Below, piece after piece: positions 25,116-34,370 of a stretch of DNA of 44,546 nt. A program made the position numbers and the translations under genes. The notes under the pieces are model-generated. The model was not told the origin of the DNA. It saw only the letters and a program-made list of their open reading frames with translations, and made no database searches. How positions within the stretch are numbered: the stretch's first letter is position 1; every line of letters begins with the position of its first letter. Source of the DNA: Chrysochromulina parva (taxonomy: Eukaryota; Haptophyta; Prymnesiales; Chrysochromulinaceae); contig PJAB01000087.1 in assembly GCA_002887195.1 (NCBI GenBank), positions 1 through 44,546 on the forward strand. The letters run 5' to 3'.

Positions 25116-27305
25116 TCACAGTGCTGCTGGACCGAGCGACCGTTCAGATCTCTCGCTTGAAGCCAAGCGTGTCTCCAAGTCGCTGAGAGCGAGCGTCACT
25201 CGCGTTAGCTCGGGCTGCGGCCGTAGCACATACGTGTCGACGGCCGAGAAGCACAAGGCAAACGCCGGCGCCAGGGCTGAGTGGCCTGCGAGCTCGTATG
25301 CCAGTGCACCACCAACCGCCGATGCGACGCACAAAGGGAGCAGAGTCGTTCGCGCCTCGCATGCGCGTCCGAATTTGGCAACCCAACCGTCCGTGCATGC
25401 ATGCAGTGCGGCGACCGAGGCGGCCGCCTCCGCGGCGCTGCTTGCGGTCATGCCATAGTAAGTCTCCGCGCGACTGGCAAGCAGCTTCGCCTCGCCCACC
25501 TCAGCGGGAATGCCGTCCACAATCGGGTCTTCGAAGTAAACGGCTCGGGCCGTGGCGGCCGCGGCGATGGCCAGGACGCCTAGGCATGCGGCACCCAGCT
25601 CGCCCATGGCCGGCGTGCACGCCGCTAGCACCGCCGCCTGCACGCCGCCATGCCAGAAGAGCGCTGTGTTGAGCGCAGCGAGGCTCTCGCTCACCAATAC
25701 GGCGCGACCCCACGCACGCTCGACACAGCGCCACTCCCACGGCGCGGGCAACGCGTGGGAGCCCAGGACGGCGTCTACGAGCACACGCTCGAGTGCACCG
25801 TCCCCATCCTCAACGCCCGGCTGGCGCACCCAGCGCTCGCGGCGGAGCGCGGCGAGGAGCGGCGCGAAAGCGAGCCCGATCGCGATCTCCATGCCCGAGA
25901 TCGCGATCTCCATGCCCGATCCGCCCGCTACGGCGCCGCTGCCGGTGCCAGCCCCAGCCGCTCCCAACGCGCTGCCGTGGGCACATCCCGCGTCGACGAG
26001 GGCCGCTAAGACGCTCAACTGGACGAGCAGCCACAGGGCGGGCGCGTAGGGCTTCATGAGATGATCCTTGATGCGCAGCGCCACCCTGCGATCAACCTCT
26101 TTCTCCTCGAGCGCGCGCTCTCGTGCCTCACGAAGCCGCTGCTCCAAACGACGAGTGGCCGCCCGTACGGCGGAGAGCACCGGAGGCGCGAGCGCATCCG
26201 GATCGCCCTCCCATCGAAGCACCCGCGCCGCCGAGCGGCACTCGAGGCGCTCTGCGTGGCGCTCGGCACTCGACGGGTCCCCCGTGACCCAGGCGCGCCG
26301 CTTTGCGCTCCATTCAAAGCCCCGTCGCCTCATGAAGTCCGCCTGGCGCTCGTCGAGCTCGGGTGGCGGCGGGTCGCTCGCCCGCATCGACAGCTTCGTC
26401 AGCTTCGTCAGCTTCGTCAGCTTTGGGAGCGACGGGTCGCTCGCCCGCATCGACGGTCCTGGGCCTAAGCGCGCGCCCGGGGGCGTGCGCAACGCGTACA
26501 CCGGATTGCCTCGCCGGCTCTCTCGCGCGACTCGGAGCCCTTGAGTACCGTCAGCATACCACGACGCGAGTTGTCCCAGCGGAGAGGAGTTGCCTAATAT
26601 GGAGCGGCTCTGGCTGCGCTCGAGACGCTCGGCTGAGCCGCTACGCTGCAGCGTCTGCATGAGCGCCGTGGCTTGCTCCGCGCGATCCTGCGTCCGCTCA
26701 GTGCGGCACCGATGCGGCTGGCTATACCGCTCTCTCAGTGCATCCGTCGTACGCCATCCACCCTCTTCATCAATCTCGAGGAGCCAGCTCAGATCGACCG
26801 CATGCATCGTATCCATGCGCGCGTCGCTCACAGAACCGTCGGCTGACCTTTCGAGATGCTGGGTGTGGCACCGACCTCGCAGAGACTTGTCCGAAGTGAC
26901 GACGAGGAGTTCATTTGCATCGCACGAGAGGAAGGCGGTCGCTTGCACGATCACGTCATCCGCAGTTTGCTCGTTTCCGCTGAGCAAGACGTAGCTTGAG
27001 GGCGTAACAAAGCTGGTTGGCTCGCCGTGATCCCATACCACGCACATTCGATGGGAGTAATTCGCCGCGGCAGCCCACGCATCAAGGCTGGTCTGCATCT
27101 CTCGAGCATCATAGCGAAAGCCAGACGCGGCACGCACGTTGTTTCCGTCAACGAGGAGCACCCCGCGATGCTCTGAGAGCCTGTGTCGCACTTTTCCGAG
27201 CCGACTCACGGCCGCGGGCGACAGGTGTCTCGCATACGGCACGGACGACGCCATGGCCGCGGCGACATGAGCAGAGGACACAAACATCATGAACCAGTTC
27301 GACAT
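25116..27305 (-). CDS. NYN-domain (PIN-like nuclease) protein with C-terminal membrane region
   Basis: This single-exon gene encodes 729 aa from an ATG at 27305. Residues 47-150 form a NYN domain of the YacP type: GVLLVDGNNVRAASG (48-62, Asp53), SGNEQTADDVIVQAT (109-123, Asp116/Asp117) and ELLVVTSDKSLRGRC (132-146, Asp139). The acidic residues that bind metal in PIN-like RNases are in place. A disordered middle (190-340) includes a Lys-Leu-Thr repeat. Residues 370-420 are a basic helix. Residues 425-700 hold several Ala-rich hydrophobic helices, so the protein is probably membrane-anchored with the nuclease on one side. The N-terminus could be a weak targeting signal. Family precedent is RNA processing or degradation; the membrane fusion is unusual. 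Confidence 0.7.
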   Translation of the reverse strand: MSNWFMMFVSSAHVAAAMASSVPYARHLSPAAVSRLGKVRHRLSEHRGVLLVDGNNVRAASGFRYDAREMQTSLDAWAAAANYSHRMCVVWDHGEPTSFVTPSSYVLLSGNEQTADDVIVQATAFLSCDANELLVVTSDKSLRGRCHTQHLERSADGSVSDARMDTMHAVDLSWLLEIDEEGGWRTTDALRERYSQPHRCRTERTQDRAEQATALMQTLQRSGSAERLERSQSRSILGNSSPLGQLASWYADGTQGLRVARESRRGNPVYALRTPPGARLGPGPSMRASDPSLPKLTKLTKLTKLSMRASDPPPPELDERQADFMRRRGFEWSAKRRAWVTGDPSSAERHAERLECRSAARVLRWEGDPDALAPPVLSAVRAATRRLEQRLREARERALEEKEVDRRVALRIKDHLMKPYAPALWLLVQLSVLAALVDAGCAHGSALGAAGAGTGSGAVAGGSGMEIAISGMEIAIGLAFAPLLAALRRERWVRQPGVEDGDGALERVLVDAVLGSHALPAPWEWRCVERAWGRAVLVSESLAALNTALFWHGGVQAAVLAACTPAMGELGAACLGVLAIAAAATARAVYFEDPIVDGIPAEVGEAKLLASRAETYYGMTASSAAEAAASVAALHACTDGWVAKFGRACEARTTLLPLCVASAVGGALAYELAGHSALAPAFALCFSAVDTYVLRPQPELTRVTLALSDLETRLASSERSERSLGPAAL
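26371..26454 (-). repeat. In-frame 63-bp duplication enclosing (CTGACGAAG)3
   Basis: The 21-mer at 26371-26391 is repeated exactly at 26434-26454, 63 bases away. Between the copies are three nonamers (agcttcgtc on plus, gacgaagct on minus; 26392-26418) and a short spacer. The protein reads SMRASDP, then SLPKLTKLTKLTKL, then SMRASDP again. The nonamer is the same as the one at 7411-7455. Confidence 0.9.
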
Positions 27306-27479
27306 TCTCCCGGAGGGAGGAGAAGTCAGGCGTCGTGAACAGGTGCCCCGTACCGTACTGTGAAATGCCGTTTGTGAAACGCCGATGTGACACTCTATCT
27401 AAGTTTATGAGCAGGGCATCTGTGTGTCGAGGACCCGTTCGTAGAGCGAGCTCGGAGCCAAGCTGCGAGGCGGTTGCCA
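27306..27479. other. Short gap between co-oriented genes
   Basis: This 174-base gap separates the NYN gene start from the glycosyltransferase stop on the minus strand. It presumably holds the NYN promoter. No clear box is visible. Confidence 0.35.
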
Positions 27480-28934
27480 TCATACTGTTTCTGGTACAAC
27501 GGTCGTCCGCGCTCGACCACTCGGTGCCTGCGCGGCTGGCAGCAAAGGCTCGGCGAGCGTGCCCGCGACGGCGCCGAGCCGGACGGCGGGCGAGGTGCCA
27601 CTGTAGAGGCGCGCAGTCACCTCCCAGCGGCCCTCGCGGCCCAGCGCGACCTTGACGAAGGCGATCGTCTGTAGCGTGATGTGAATGATCACGTACAGCC
27701 AGCCGATGATGAAGAAGATGAGGATCGAGAACATCGCCATCGGCTGCCGGCGGCGCTCCTCATAGACGTTCGAGTGGTGGAGGGCGAGCAGCGCCACGAA
27801 GCCGTACAGCACGACTGCGGTCATCACGCACACCTGGAACTCCATGGTCCAGGACATGAGCGGGTAGACGAACGGCGAGGTGATGACCGGGTTGATCACC
27901 GCCGCGAGCGCCGCTGCAAAGAGCAACAGCCAGCGCAGGTGGAAGAGGTAGCAGAAGCCAGCCTTGGCGCGCAGCGAGAGGCCGCTCACGAAGACCTTCC
28001 AGTAGTACGCGTGCGTCACCTGCTCCCACCCCATGAACCAGCGAAGTCGCTGACTGATCAGAGCGCGGGGCCCTGCCGGAGCGAGCTCTCCCGAGCGCGC
28101 CTTCGGGCAAAAGCCGATGCGGTGCCCATCAAGCAGGGCGCGCGCGGAGACGTCGACGTCTTCGGTGAGCCGGGCGCGGTCGAAGGGGTACTGCTGCAGC
28201 ACGCGCGTGCGCCAGAGCGCGTTCGAACCGCCAAAGTAGCCCGTCCCACCGAGGATCTCCATCGCCGGGAAGTAGATGAAGTGCGTCACGAAGAACTCCG
28301 CGTCCACGGCACGCGCGAGCAGTGAGGCCTGCTTATTCCGGATGTACGTGGAGCCTTGCATGGCGACGTATTCGCTGCGCAGCAGCGCCGACGCGAGCCG
28401 CACCAGCGAGTTGGTATCCGGGTGGTGGTCCGCGTCGTAGAGCACGACGAACTCGTCGGTGATCGTGGGCAAGATGTGGTTGAGGTTCTCCGCCTTGGAG
28501 GTGCTGGCGTCGACCTTAGTGATGCGAAGCTTGCGGCGCGGCGCGTAGTGGCATCCCTCGAGTCGGCGCAGCGTCTCCTCAAAGGGCAGCGCCGACGGCG
28601 TGTTGTACACGATGTGCAGCGTTAGATCACTCGGCCAGTCCAGCTGGAGCAGTATGTGCTCGATCGTCGACTCGATGATGACCTGTTCGTTTGGTAAGTA
28701 GCAAGCGACGACGACCGTGACGGCTGGCGCGGTCCCATCGCTGGGAAGCTTGTCGTCGTTCTCGCCGTGCGGCCGGCAGAAGGACTGCCGGCGGATGACG
28801 CGGTAGATTGAGGCGAGCGCGACGAGGCAATTCAGCACGTTGGCGATGAGCATGATGGCAAAGTAGAAGTGGTCGACAAGGATCGGCGGCAGGCAGAGCA
28901 GATTGGTGCAGCCGTTGAACCAGAGCGACGTCAT
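27480..28934 (-). CDS. Membrane-bound processive family 2 glycosyltransferase
   Basis: This is a single-exon gene of 484 aa from an ATG at 28934. One hydrophobic N-terminal segment (about 19-45) precedes the GT-A catalytic region: VTVVVACYLPNE (72-83), the metal-binding LYDADHH (165-171, Asp167/Asp169), the acceptor motif LTEDVDVS (256-263) and QRLRW (295-299), the QxxRW signature of processive enzymes such as cellulose, chitin and hyaluronan synthases. At least three membrane helices follow (about 325-350, 365-385 and 405-430). The order D, DxD, TED, QxxRW matches the BcsA/NodC type. The product is a beta-linked polysaccharide or glycan; the sugar cannot be told from sequence. The length suits a compact synthase without regulatory domains. 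Confidence 0.85.
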   Translation of the reverse strand: MTSLWFNGCTNLLCLPPILVDHFYFAIMLIANVLNCLVALASIYRVIRRQSFCRPHGENDDKLPSDGTAPAVTVVVACYLPNEQVIIESTIEHILLQLDWPSDLTLHIVYNTPSALPFEETLRRLEGCHYAPRRKLRITKVDASTSKAENLNHILPTITDEFVVLYDADHHPDTNSLVRLASALLRSEYVAMQGSTYIRNKQASLLARAVDAEFFVTHFIYFPAMEILGGTGYFGGSNALWRTRVLQQYPFDRARLTEDVDVSARALLDGHRIGFCPKARSGELAPAGPRALISQRLRWFMGWEQVTHAYYWKVFVSGLSLRAKAGFCYLFHLRWLLLFAAALAAVINPVITSPFVYPLMSWTMEFQVCVMTAVVLYGFVALLALHHSNVYEERRRQPMAMFSILIFFIIGWLYVIIHITLQTIAFVKVALGREGRWEVTARLYSGTSPAVRLGAVAGTLAEPLLPAAQAPSGRARTTVVPETV

Positions 28935-29130
28935 TGGCGCCGATCGGCACCGAGAAGCTCAAGCGCCGACATGTCGAGCGCAGTTCGAGATCGCGCGCGC
29001 GCGCGCGCGCCGCCGCCCGCGCGGTCCTTTTCAGCGTGAACGTGAACAACATGAACCGGAAAACCACGTCCTGCCAGCCGGTCGTGCTGTCCAATGACAG
29101 GGAAGACCCAGAGAGTTTTTTCACAACGTC
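28935..29130. promoter_or_regulatory. Divergent promoter region with (GC)n tract
   Basis: This 196-base gap separates the glycosyltransferase and secreted-protein start codons. It carries an alternating gc dinucleotide tract of about 20 bases at 28992-29010, a sequence able to form Z-DNA. Confidence 0.45.
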
Positions 29131-30132
29131 ATGTTCACGCGGGTCGTCTTGCCGCCTCTGCTGCTGCTGCTGCTGCCGGAAGCGGCACCTGCTGCCCCTG
29201 CCGGAGTTGACACATGCGACCCGATTGCAACCGTGGCGGGCACAACCCTGCTGCATGCAGGTGTTGCTTTCGCGCGTCAGTGGGCCATCAACAGCGCAAA
29301 CGAGAGGCTGAGCTGGGACGGGATTGTTGGCCGGGCCACGCTTTCACTTGTGGAAACGTTGCTTCGCCCGATCGCCATGGCCGTCGCCGCGATCGGTGCC
29401 ATGGAGACATCGCTGCCGCCAGGCGAGCACGTGTGCAACGCGAGCATGGCTGGTCTGAAAGCCATCGCAAATGTCACTAGCATCGCCATCCGCAATCTTG
29501 GCTCCATTGCACCCTTTGAGCTCACACCCGTGGGTAGCAGCCGTCTCGCAGCTGCTGCGTCCTTCGGCCGGCTGGAAACGGCGATCGGGGTTCAGGCGAG
29601 CATGCAAGGCCCCTTTGGCTTCAATCAGCGTGCGGGCTTCGTCTGCCACGCCAACTTGTCCGACGTGCGCGCCACGATCACGTGGAGGGTGGCGACACTT
29701 GCTTCGCAAGCTCAAGAGGCGCTGCAAGGCATGGCTGCATCCGATGGGCTGCCGTACGGAATTGCGAGGGCGGCTGCGGCACTGCGGACTGGTGACGTCG
29801 CCCTACAGGAAGTCAACGTTTCGGTGAATGGTGCGATCGCGCTCAGCGTCGCCGGTGCTGATGGCAGCGGCCCGCCGCCGCTGCTGTGGAAAATACTGAG
29901 CAGGGCCTTGAGCAGCGTGCTCAAGGCTGTGGTCGAAGAGCTCGCTACCGCGGCGTTGAATGAGGCGCTCGTATCTGTCGCATCCGGCGTGGCAGTACCA
30001 GTAGCGCCACGAGGGGAGCAAGCGAGCGCCGGGAACGGCGAGCCTGAGGGCGTTGCAGCGGACGAGGTGTCTCCCGAGACCGCGGACAGCGCGACGCACA
30101 TGCAGAGGGACACCGGACACGTTAATTCGTAA
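29131..30132 (+). CDS. Secreted protein of unknown function
   Basis: This is a single-exon gene of 333 aa. Residues 1-22 are a strong signal peptide (basic start, then PPLLLLLLPEAAPAA). The mature protein has alternating amphipathic helices and beta-prone segments, a few Cys (about 29, 102 and 173) and several N-x-S/T sites (NAS, NVT, NLS, NVS), as expected of a secreted glycoprotein. A helix at about 251-285 (LLWKILSRALSSVLKAVVEE) is hydrophobic on one face. The overall pattern is faintly like TULIP (BPI-type) lipid-binding proteins, but I cannot support that family. The acidic C-terminal tail looks disordered. It is divergent from the glycosyltransferase. Confidence 0.65.
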   Translation: MFTRVVLPPLLLLLLPEAAPAAPAGVDTCDPIATVAGTTLLHAGVAFARQWAINSANERLSWDGIVGRATLSLVETLLRPIAMAVAAIGAMETSLPPGEHVCNASMAGLKAIANVTSIAIRNLGSIAPFELTPVGSSRLAAAASFGRLETAIGVQASMQGPFGFNQRAGFVCHANLSDVRATITWRVATLASQAQEALQGMAASDGLPYGIARAAAALRTGDVALQEVNVSVNGAIALSVAGADGSGPPPLLWKILSRALSSVLKAVVEELATAALNEALVSVASGVAVPVAPRGEQASAGNGEPEGVAADEVSPETADSATHMQRDTGHVNS

Positions 30133-30551
30133 CGGGGGGCACGCGGCACGGCAGTCGGCACGTGTGCGCGGCCGGGCGCCGCGCCGCGCGCGTCCGCGCG
30201 AAGCGTTCGGTTCCGCGCCAACGCCGCCACCCGCCGAGACCGCGGCCGACTGGGTACCACGGTAGCACAACGACCGGACACGGTGCGGTGCATCATCGTG
30301 TACCTAACCTACCGAACCTAAACGTCACGCCTCAGCCTCAGCCATCCTTTGCCACATTCATGCCACATCCCACCGCCGGACGACGACGGCGCACACATGT
30401 ACCAATAACCTAACCTACAGCCATACTCATGTACCTCGCCTTCAGCCATGCTTTCTTGCTGGGTCTTCGCCAGCGCGCGGCCGAGCCACGCCCATTAGGA
30501 ACTAGTGCAAGCGTTTGTTCGGTGGCTGTGGCTTTGGCCTGCAGATTAGCG
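30133..30551. other. Intergenic region, no gene seen
   Basis: This spacer lies between convergent gene ends. The words taacctaacctac and ctaacctaccgaacctaaac occur near 30302-30322 and 30407-30418; these C-rich words are slightly telomere-like but far too short to be an array. No coding sequence is supported. Confidence 0.45.
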
Positions 30552-32097
30552 TCAGCTCGTCGAGCGCTCCCCCGACGAGCTCTCGTCGCCCACAGAGAGA
30601 GACTCAATTGCTTCCGCGATTCCGCGCAGGTCTGAATTGCAGGCCGACGAGTTACAGGTCGACGCTGCACTCTGAAGCTCATCCGTCGAGGAATTCAAGG
30701 ACGAGTTCGAGTTCGAGTTCAATGAGATCACCGACGACGGAGCGCTCGACTCGGCGCGTGTTGACGATGGCGCGCGGGCGCACGCCGACTGGTACCGTTG
30801 CACGGCCGCCACCGGCGCCGTCACGGGCAGTGGAGGGAAGACTGGCGCCGCCGTCGATGCAGGCGGTCCCCGCCACGCAGCGAGCGCTCCTTCGCCGTGC
30901 TGCTGTGCGGTGGTGCCCGGTAGAGCGCTCGGCGGCACCGAGAGTGTATCGGCTGGCGGCGAGGATGGGGCGCGTCCTATCCGTGCAGAGGGGATCCCCG
31001 CTTGTTGGAGCTGATACTGCATCAGCACCTGCTGCTGCTGCTGCCGCTGCTGCCACTGCTGCCACTGCTGCAGCTGCCACTGCTGCAGCGCCCACTGCTG
31101 CTGAAATTGCTGCTGCTGCTGCTGCAGCAGCTGCTGCCCCTGCAACCAAAGCTCAAACGCAGCTCCCGAAGCCGCAGCGGGCATCGCGGGCATGCGGGCG
31201 CCGCCGAACGCGCCGGCGCCGCCGAACATCGGGGGTGGTTGTAGGTGCGTGCCGAGGGGCGGCATCCACTGAGGCTCCCCCGTCCAAACGCCGTCTGGGC
31301 CCATGAGTTCCGGCACGGCACCCGGGGGGAGCGTCTGTGGCATGGCGTTGGGTGCGAGCATCGGCGGACGCATCTCAGGCAGATTCCTCATCCACGGCGG
31401 CACGGGAGGGCTGGTCCCTGGTGGCACCGCTCCCGCCATGATAGACGAGCCCACGCCCATAGGAGCAAACGAGGGCCTGCGCAGTGCGCCCGCGTGCGAC
31501 GGCGCGGAGGGTGCAGCGGTTGACGGCAGCGCCCTGGCGCTCTTGGCGATTGGCGCCGCCTTGCTCGTCTCACCAGCTGTACCAGGGTGCACCACCTCGG
31601 TCACGGCACGGGGCACTGCTTGCTTCACCTCGATGTACCGGTTGGCGACCACGTGAAAGCGCGTTTGCAGGACCGCATCGGCAGCGGCAACGTCAACGTA
31701 CGTGATGAAGCCGAAGCCGCGCGGCCGGCGTGAGATGCCCTCGGTGATCGCGACCACATCCTCCATCTCGCCGAACTGCCCAAAGTACGCCTGCGAGAGG
31801 AGTTGAGCGAGGCAGCGGCGTCTCAGCATGGTGGTGGTGGTGCCATGCTGCGTGTGCGCAACTCGAGGGCTGGCTGCAAGCAGGGGAGCGTACGCTAAGC
31901 TCGGCTTCGGTCGTCTGGAACGAGAGACCGCCGACGAAGATCTTGCGCAGCTCAATCGGCGCTTGCGCTGGTGGTGCCTCCTTTTCCGGAGTAACTCCCT
32001 CTGCGTTGGCCGATGTGGGCACTGCCACGGTCTCGCTGCTGCTGCTCTCCTTCATGTCGTTGCACGCCGCTTGGCCTCCCGGCGCGTTGTCGGCCAT
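30552..32097 (-). CDS. hnRNP/Musashi-type RRM protein with poly-Gln region, two exons
   Basis: On the minus strand the exons are 32097-31894 and 31790-30552, giving 480 aa. The junction is inside the RRM and restores TEAELSAYFGQFGEMEDV in phase 0. RNP2 is KIFVGGL (52-58) and RNP1 is RGFGFITY (92-99), the form found in DAZAP1/Musashi/hnRNP A proteins that bind single-stranded RNA. Only one RRM is present. The remainder is low complexity: a Pro/Met-rich part, a Gln/Trp-rich prion-like stretch (encoded near 31019-31150) and a Ser-rich, Asn-rich end. Proteins of this design act in mRNA localisation, stability or splicing. The Gln-rich part suggests condensate formation (inference). Confidence 0.85.
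31791..31893 (-). other. Intron interrupting the RRM
   Basis: This 103-base intron starts GTACGC and ends CTCGCAG on the minus strand. It has no decamer array, so it contrasts with the repeat-built introns elsewhere in the window. Confidence 0.8.
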
Positions 32098-32455
32098 CAC
32101 GCGCCCATGACAAGGAACTCGGCGCCCCTCGGCTGCCTGCTTCAGTCTCGTCAAAACTTACGAAAAAACCCCAAAACCGGCCGGGCGCACTGAGATTTTG
32201 TTTTGCGATGCGCGGAAAATATGCTACATGTAATCGCGTTGCATAAAGGCTCTGTTAAATACAGTACAAAGGAAGCTCGAGAGTGCGGTGCGGAAGGGAC
32301 GCCCCCACCTAGGGCGAACTGGTGGTTCTGGATCCACCCACATCACGGCGCGACATCCCCCCGCGTGTTCAACTTTATACTTGGCCAGTCGTGACGAAAT
32401 TCGAAAGCGACGAGAAAGTTCGAGAAGAAAAGGCGCTCCCCCTGCCGCCCCGGCC
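32098..32455. promoter_or_regulatory. Divergent promoter region
   Basis: This 358-base gap separates the RRM gene and the FAM210-like gene. It is AT-richer than the flanks and includes ctttatac at about 32374-32381 and gttaaatacag at 32253, possible core promoter elements for the plus and minus genes respectively. Confidence 0.4.
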
Positions 32456-32926
32456 ATGGTAGCCAGCTTCTCAGCGGGTTTCTCCGGCGATACGATGGGA
32501 GAGAAACTCCGCACCTACTTTGCCATCGAGACGGCGTGGTGGGTGGGCGTGTATGCGATTTGTTACCGTTTTCAGCCAACAATTGCCATCATGCGCACAG
32601 GGGCGGGGCGAGCAGCCGTGCATCGTGCTGGCGAGTGGCTGCAGCGCATGTGGCCGTCGCGGTATGAGAGCATCGCAAAAGCGAGTGAGCGCGGGTTCGC
32701 CTCGCCCAACGGCCGCACGTTTGGCGAGTGGCTATTGATCAACAAGATTCTTGCGCCCTTCTCCTTCCCTCTCAAGCTGGCCGCGGCCAACAGGATCGTC
32801 AACCAGAAGCGTGCTGCAGTGGCGGCCTGGACTTTGAGTGGCGGATCGCTTGCGTTGTCTGAGGGGTCTGATTCGGGGAGCAGCAGTTCAGATCTCGTTA
32901 AGGGGACAGGAGTCGCCGGGCCATGA
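32456..32926 (+). CDS. Small FAM210/DUF1279-like membrane protein (tentative)
   Basis: This is a single-exon gene of 156 aa. The ATG at 32456 has a good surrounding sequence (cggccATGG). A hydrophobic segment with aromatic residues at about 20-42 (YFAIETAWWVGVYAICYRFQP) is followed by a long amphipathic part and then NKILAPFSFPLKLAAANRIV (about 95-114), which resembles the second conserved helix of FAM210/DUF1279 proteins of mitochondria and plastids (HKLFAP-type motif). The C-terminal 35 residues are Ser/Gly-rich and disordered. Function in this family is poorly known. An alternative is an unrelated lineage-specific membrane protein. Confidence 0.5.
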   Translation: MVASFSAGFSGDTMGEKLRTYFAIETAWWVGVYAICYRFQPTIAIMRTGAGRAAVHRAGEWLQRMWPSRYESIAKASERGFASPNGRTFGEWLLINKILAPFSFPLKLAAANRIVNQKRAAVAAWTLSGGSLALSEGSDSGSSSSDLVKGTGVAGP

Positions 32927-33042
32927 CAACGCGCTAGGGGCATCTAGTTGTCTCGCTCTATAAGTGCAAATGAGTAATGAGAGAATGTACGTTCTCCAAT
33001 GTTCGCGATTTCGCGCGCGGTACTCACTATGAAGTCCCTGCG

Positions 33043-34092
33043 TCACGCGCCCGCCGGGTGGCGTTCGAGGAAGAAAGCCTTCTCGTCGAAGAATGCGATG
33101 CCCACGGCGCGCGCAAACTCGCGGTCGCCATCTCCGTGATCGCCCAGACGACCGGCCGCGTCGCCGACGAAGAAGGAGCCGGCCTTGTCCACCGGCGTGT
33201 CGGGGTAGGCGTGTCGCGCCACGTAGTCCCAGCATCCGGCCCCAGGCTTGCGGAAGTCGTCCTTAGCCGTCGCGCAGAGGACAAGCAGTGGCACTCCTGC
33301 TGCCCTCGCGAAGCCCTCGAGCCGTCCACACTTTTTGCGGATCGCAGCGGCGATGGCCTCGGGCTTCTTGAAGCGATCCATCGACTCGTTGGTCACGATG
33401 ACGAGCGTGTGGCCCGAGGCGGCGAGCGACGCGAGCACAGCTGGCACGTGTGTGAATTGCATGCTCCATGCGTTGGGGTCGTTGCCTCCTAGAGGCGTCC
33501 TCGCCAGGCACCTGCTCGGCGGCGTGAGGAGGACATCGCAGCCGCTGCGCGTGAGTGTGCGTCGGTGAGACCCTTCGTACGCGAGCGCGCGCGCGTGCGT
33601 GCGAGGCGCTCACCCATCAAAGTCAAACGCACCCACCTTGGGCGACGCAACTGGACTCATGTGGCGCCAGACCAGGAGCGATCCGCCATGAACGCCCCAG
33701 CCGGCGGGCACCGGTACGCCACGGAGCGATCGCTCCAGGCTAGAGGGCATCGCAGTCGCCGGCGCAGCGGCTGGTGGCACGGACGGTGGCGCCGTAAACG
33801 GCACAGGCAACGGCACGCCGGTGTGGACCGGTGCGGAAGCGGCCATCTCGACTGATGGTGCTGCCGCGAGTGGCGCAGCGTCGTCGGGTTCGGACGCGGG
33901 TGGCTCCTTGCGCTTTCTGGACTCGCCATCGTCTGCTGGCGCTGACATGGAAGCCAGGCCCTGGAACCGCGGGTGCGTTGCTGGATGATCGAAGGCTTCC
34001 CAGTGCGATCTGCTCTGCTGATAACACGCGTTTCCGTACTTGCACGGAGGCTGCCCGAAGGCGGGCGCGTACTTTGACGCCGACGCAGCCAT
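33043..34092 (-). CDS. PBZ zinc finger plus PNKP-type 3'-phosphatase, two exons
   Basis: On the minus strand the exons are 34092-33614 and 33511-33043, giving 315 aa. Residues 17-36 are a PBZ finger: Cys17, Cys23, His30 and His36 with the CxYGxxCY start, spaced C-x5-C-x6-H-x5-H, a poly(ADP-ribose)-binding module. After a disordered linker comes a HAD phosphatase of the PNKP/Tpp1 kind: VGAFDFDGCL (153-162; Asp157 nucleophile and Asp159), then LVIVTNESMDRFKKP, CATAKDDFRKPGAGCW and FFVGDAAGR, the last being a hallmark of PNK 3'-phosphatases. No kinase domain follows. The enzyme should remove 3'-phosphates at DNA breaks, with the PBZ finger recruiting it to PAR (inference from domains). The splice junction falls within the catalytic motif, between the bases of Gly160. 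Confidence 0.85.
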
Positions 34093-34370
34093 CGCGACGT
34101 AGCCACTGATGAGCCGCGGGATCAGGAGGAACCTCGTGGTTCAGGGCCGTCTCGGGCCACGCCCGCGTCCGCGGCCGCCTGATAAATTGCTGATAGGCCG
34201 TTAAAAGACTTCTCCACCGAACTCCGGATGGGGTGTGAATTCACATCCATTTCCTGAGTTTGTTGAGTTTCGTGCTAGTTGAACTTCTTGAGTTTGGGTC
34301 CGCTCGATTTTCATGGCCTAATTTGCCGCGCGGAGGTCGCGGAGCCTTGCCTTTGCGGTTCGAGCGCTGC
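34093..34370. promoter_or_regulatory. Divergent promoter region
   Basis: This 278-base gap lies between the PBZ/phosphatase gene and the orphan gene at 34371. The stretch at about 34180-34208 (gataaattgctgatag, then ttaaaagac) is AT-rich. The orphan frame is open upstream to 34260 but without ATG. Confidence 0.35.

Noticed and set aside
30300..30420. Telomere-like ctaacc words
   Set aside because: Only two or three scattered, imperfect units within an intergenic spacer.
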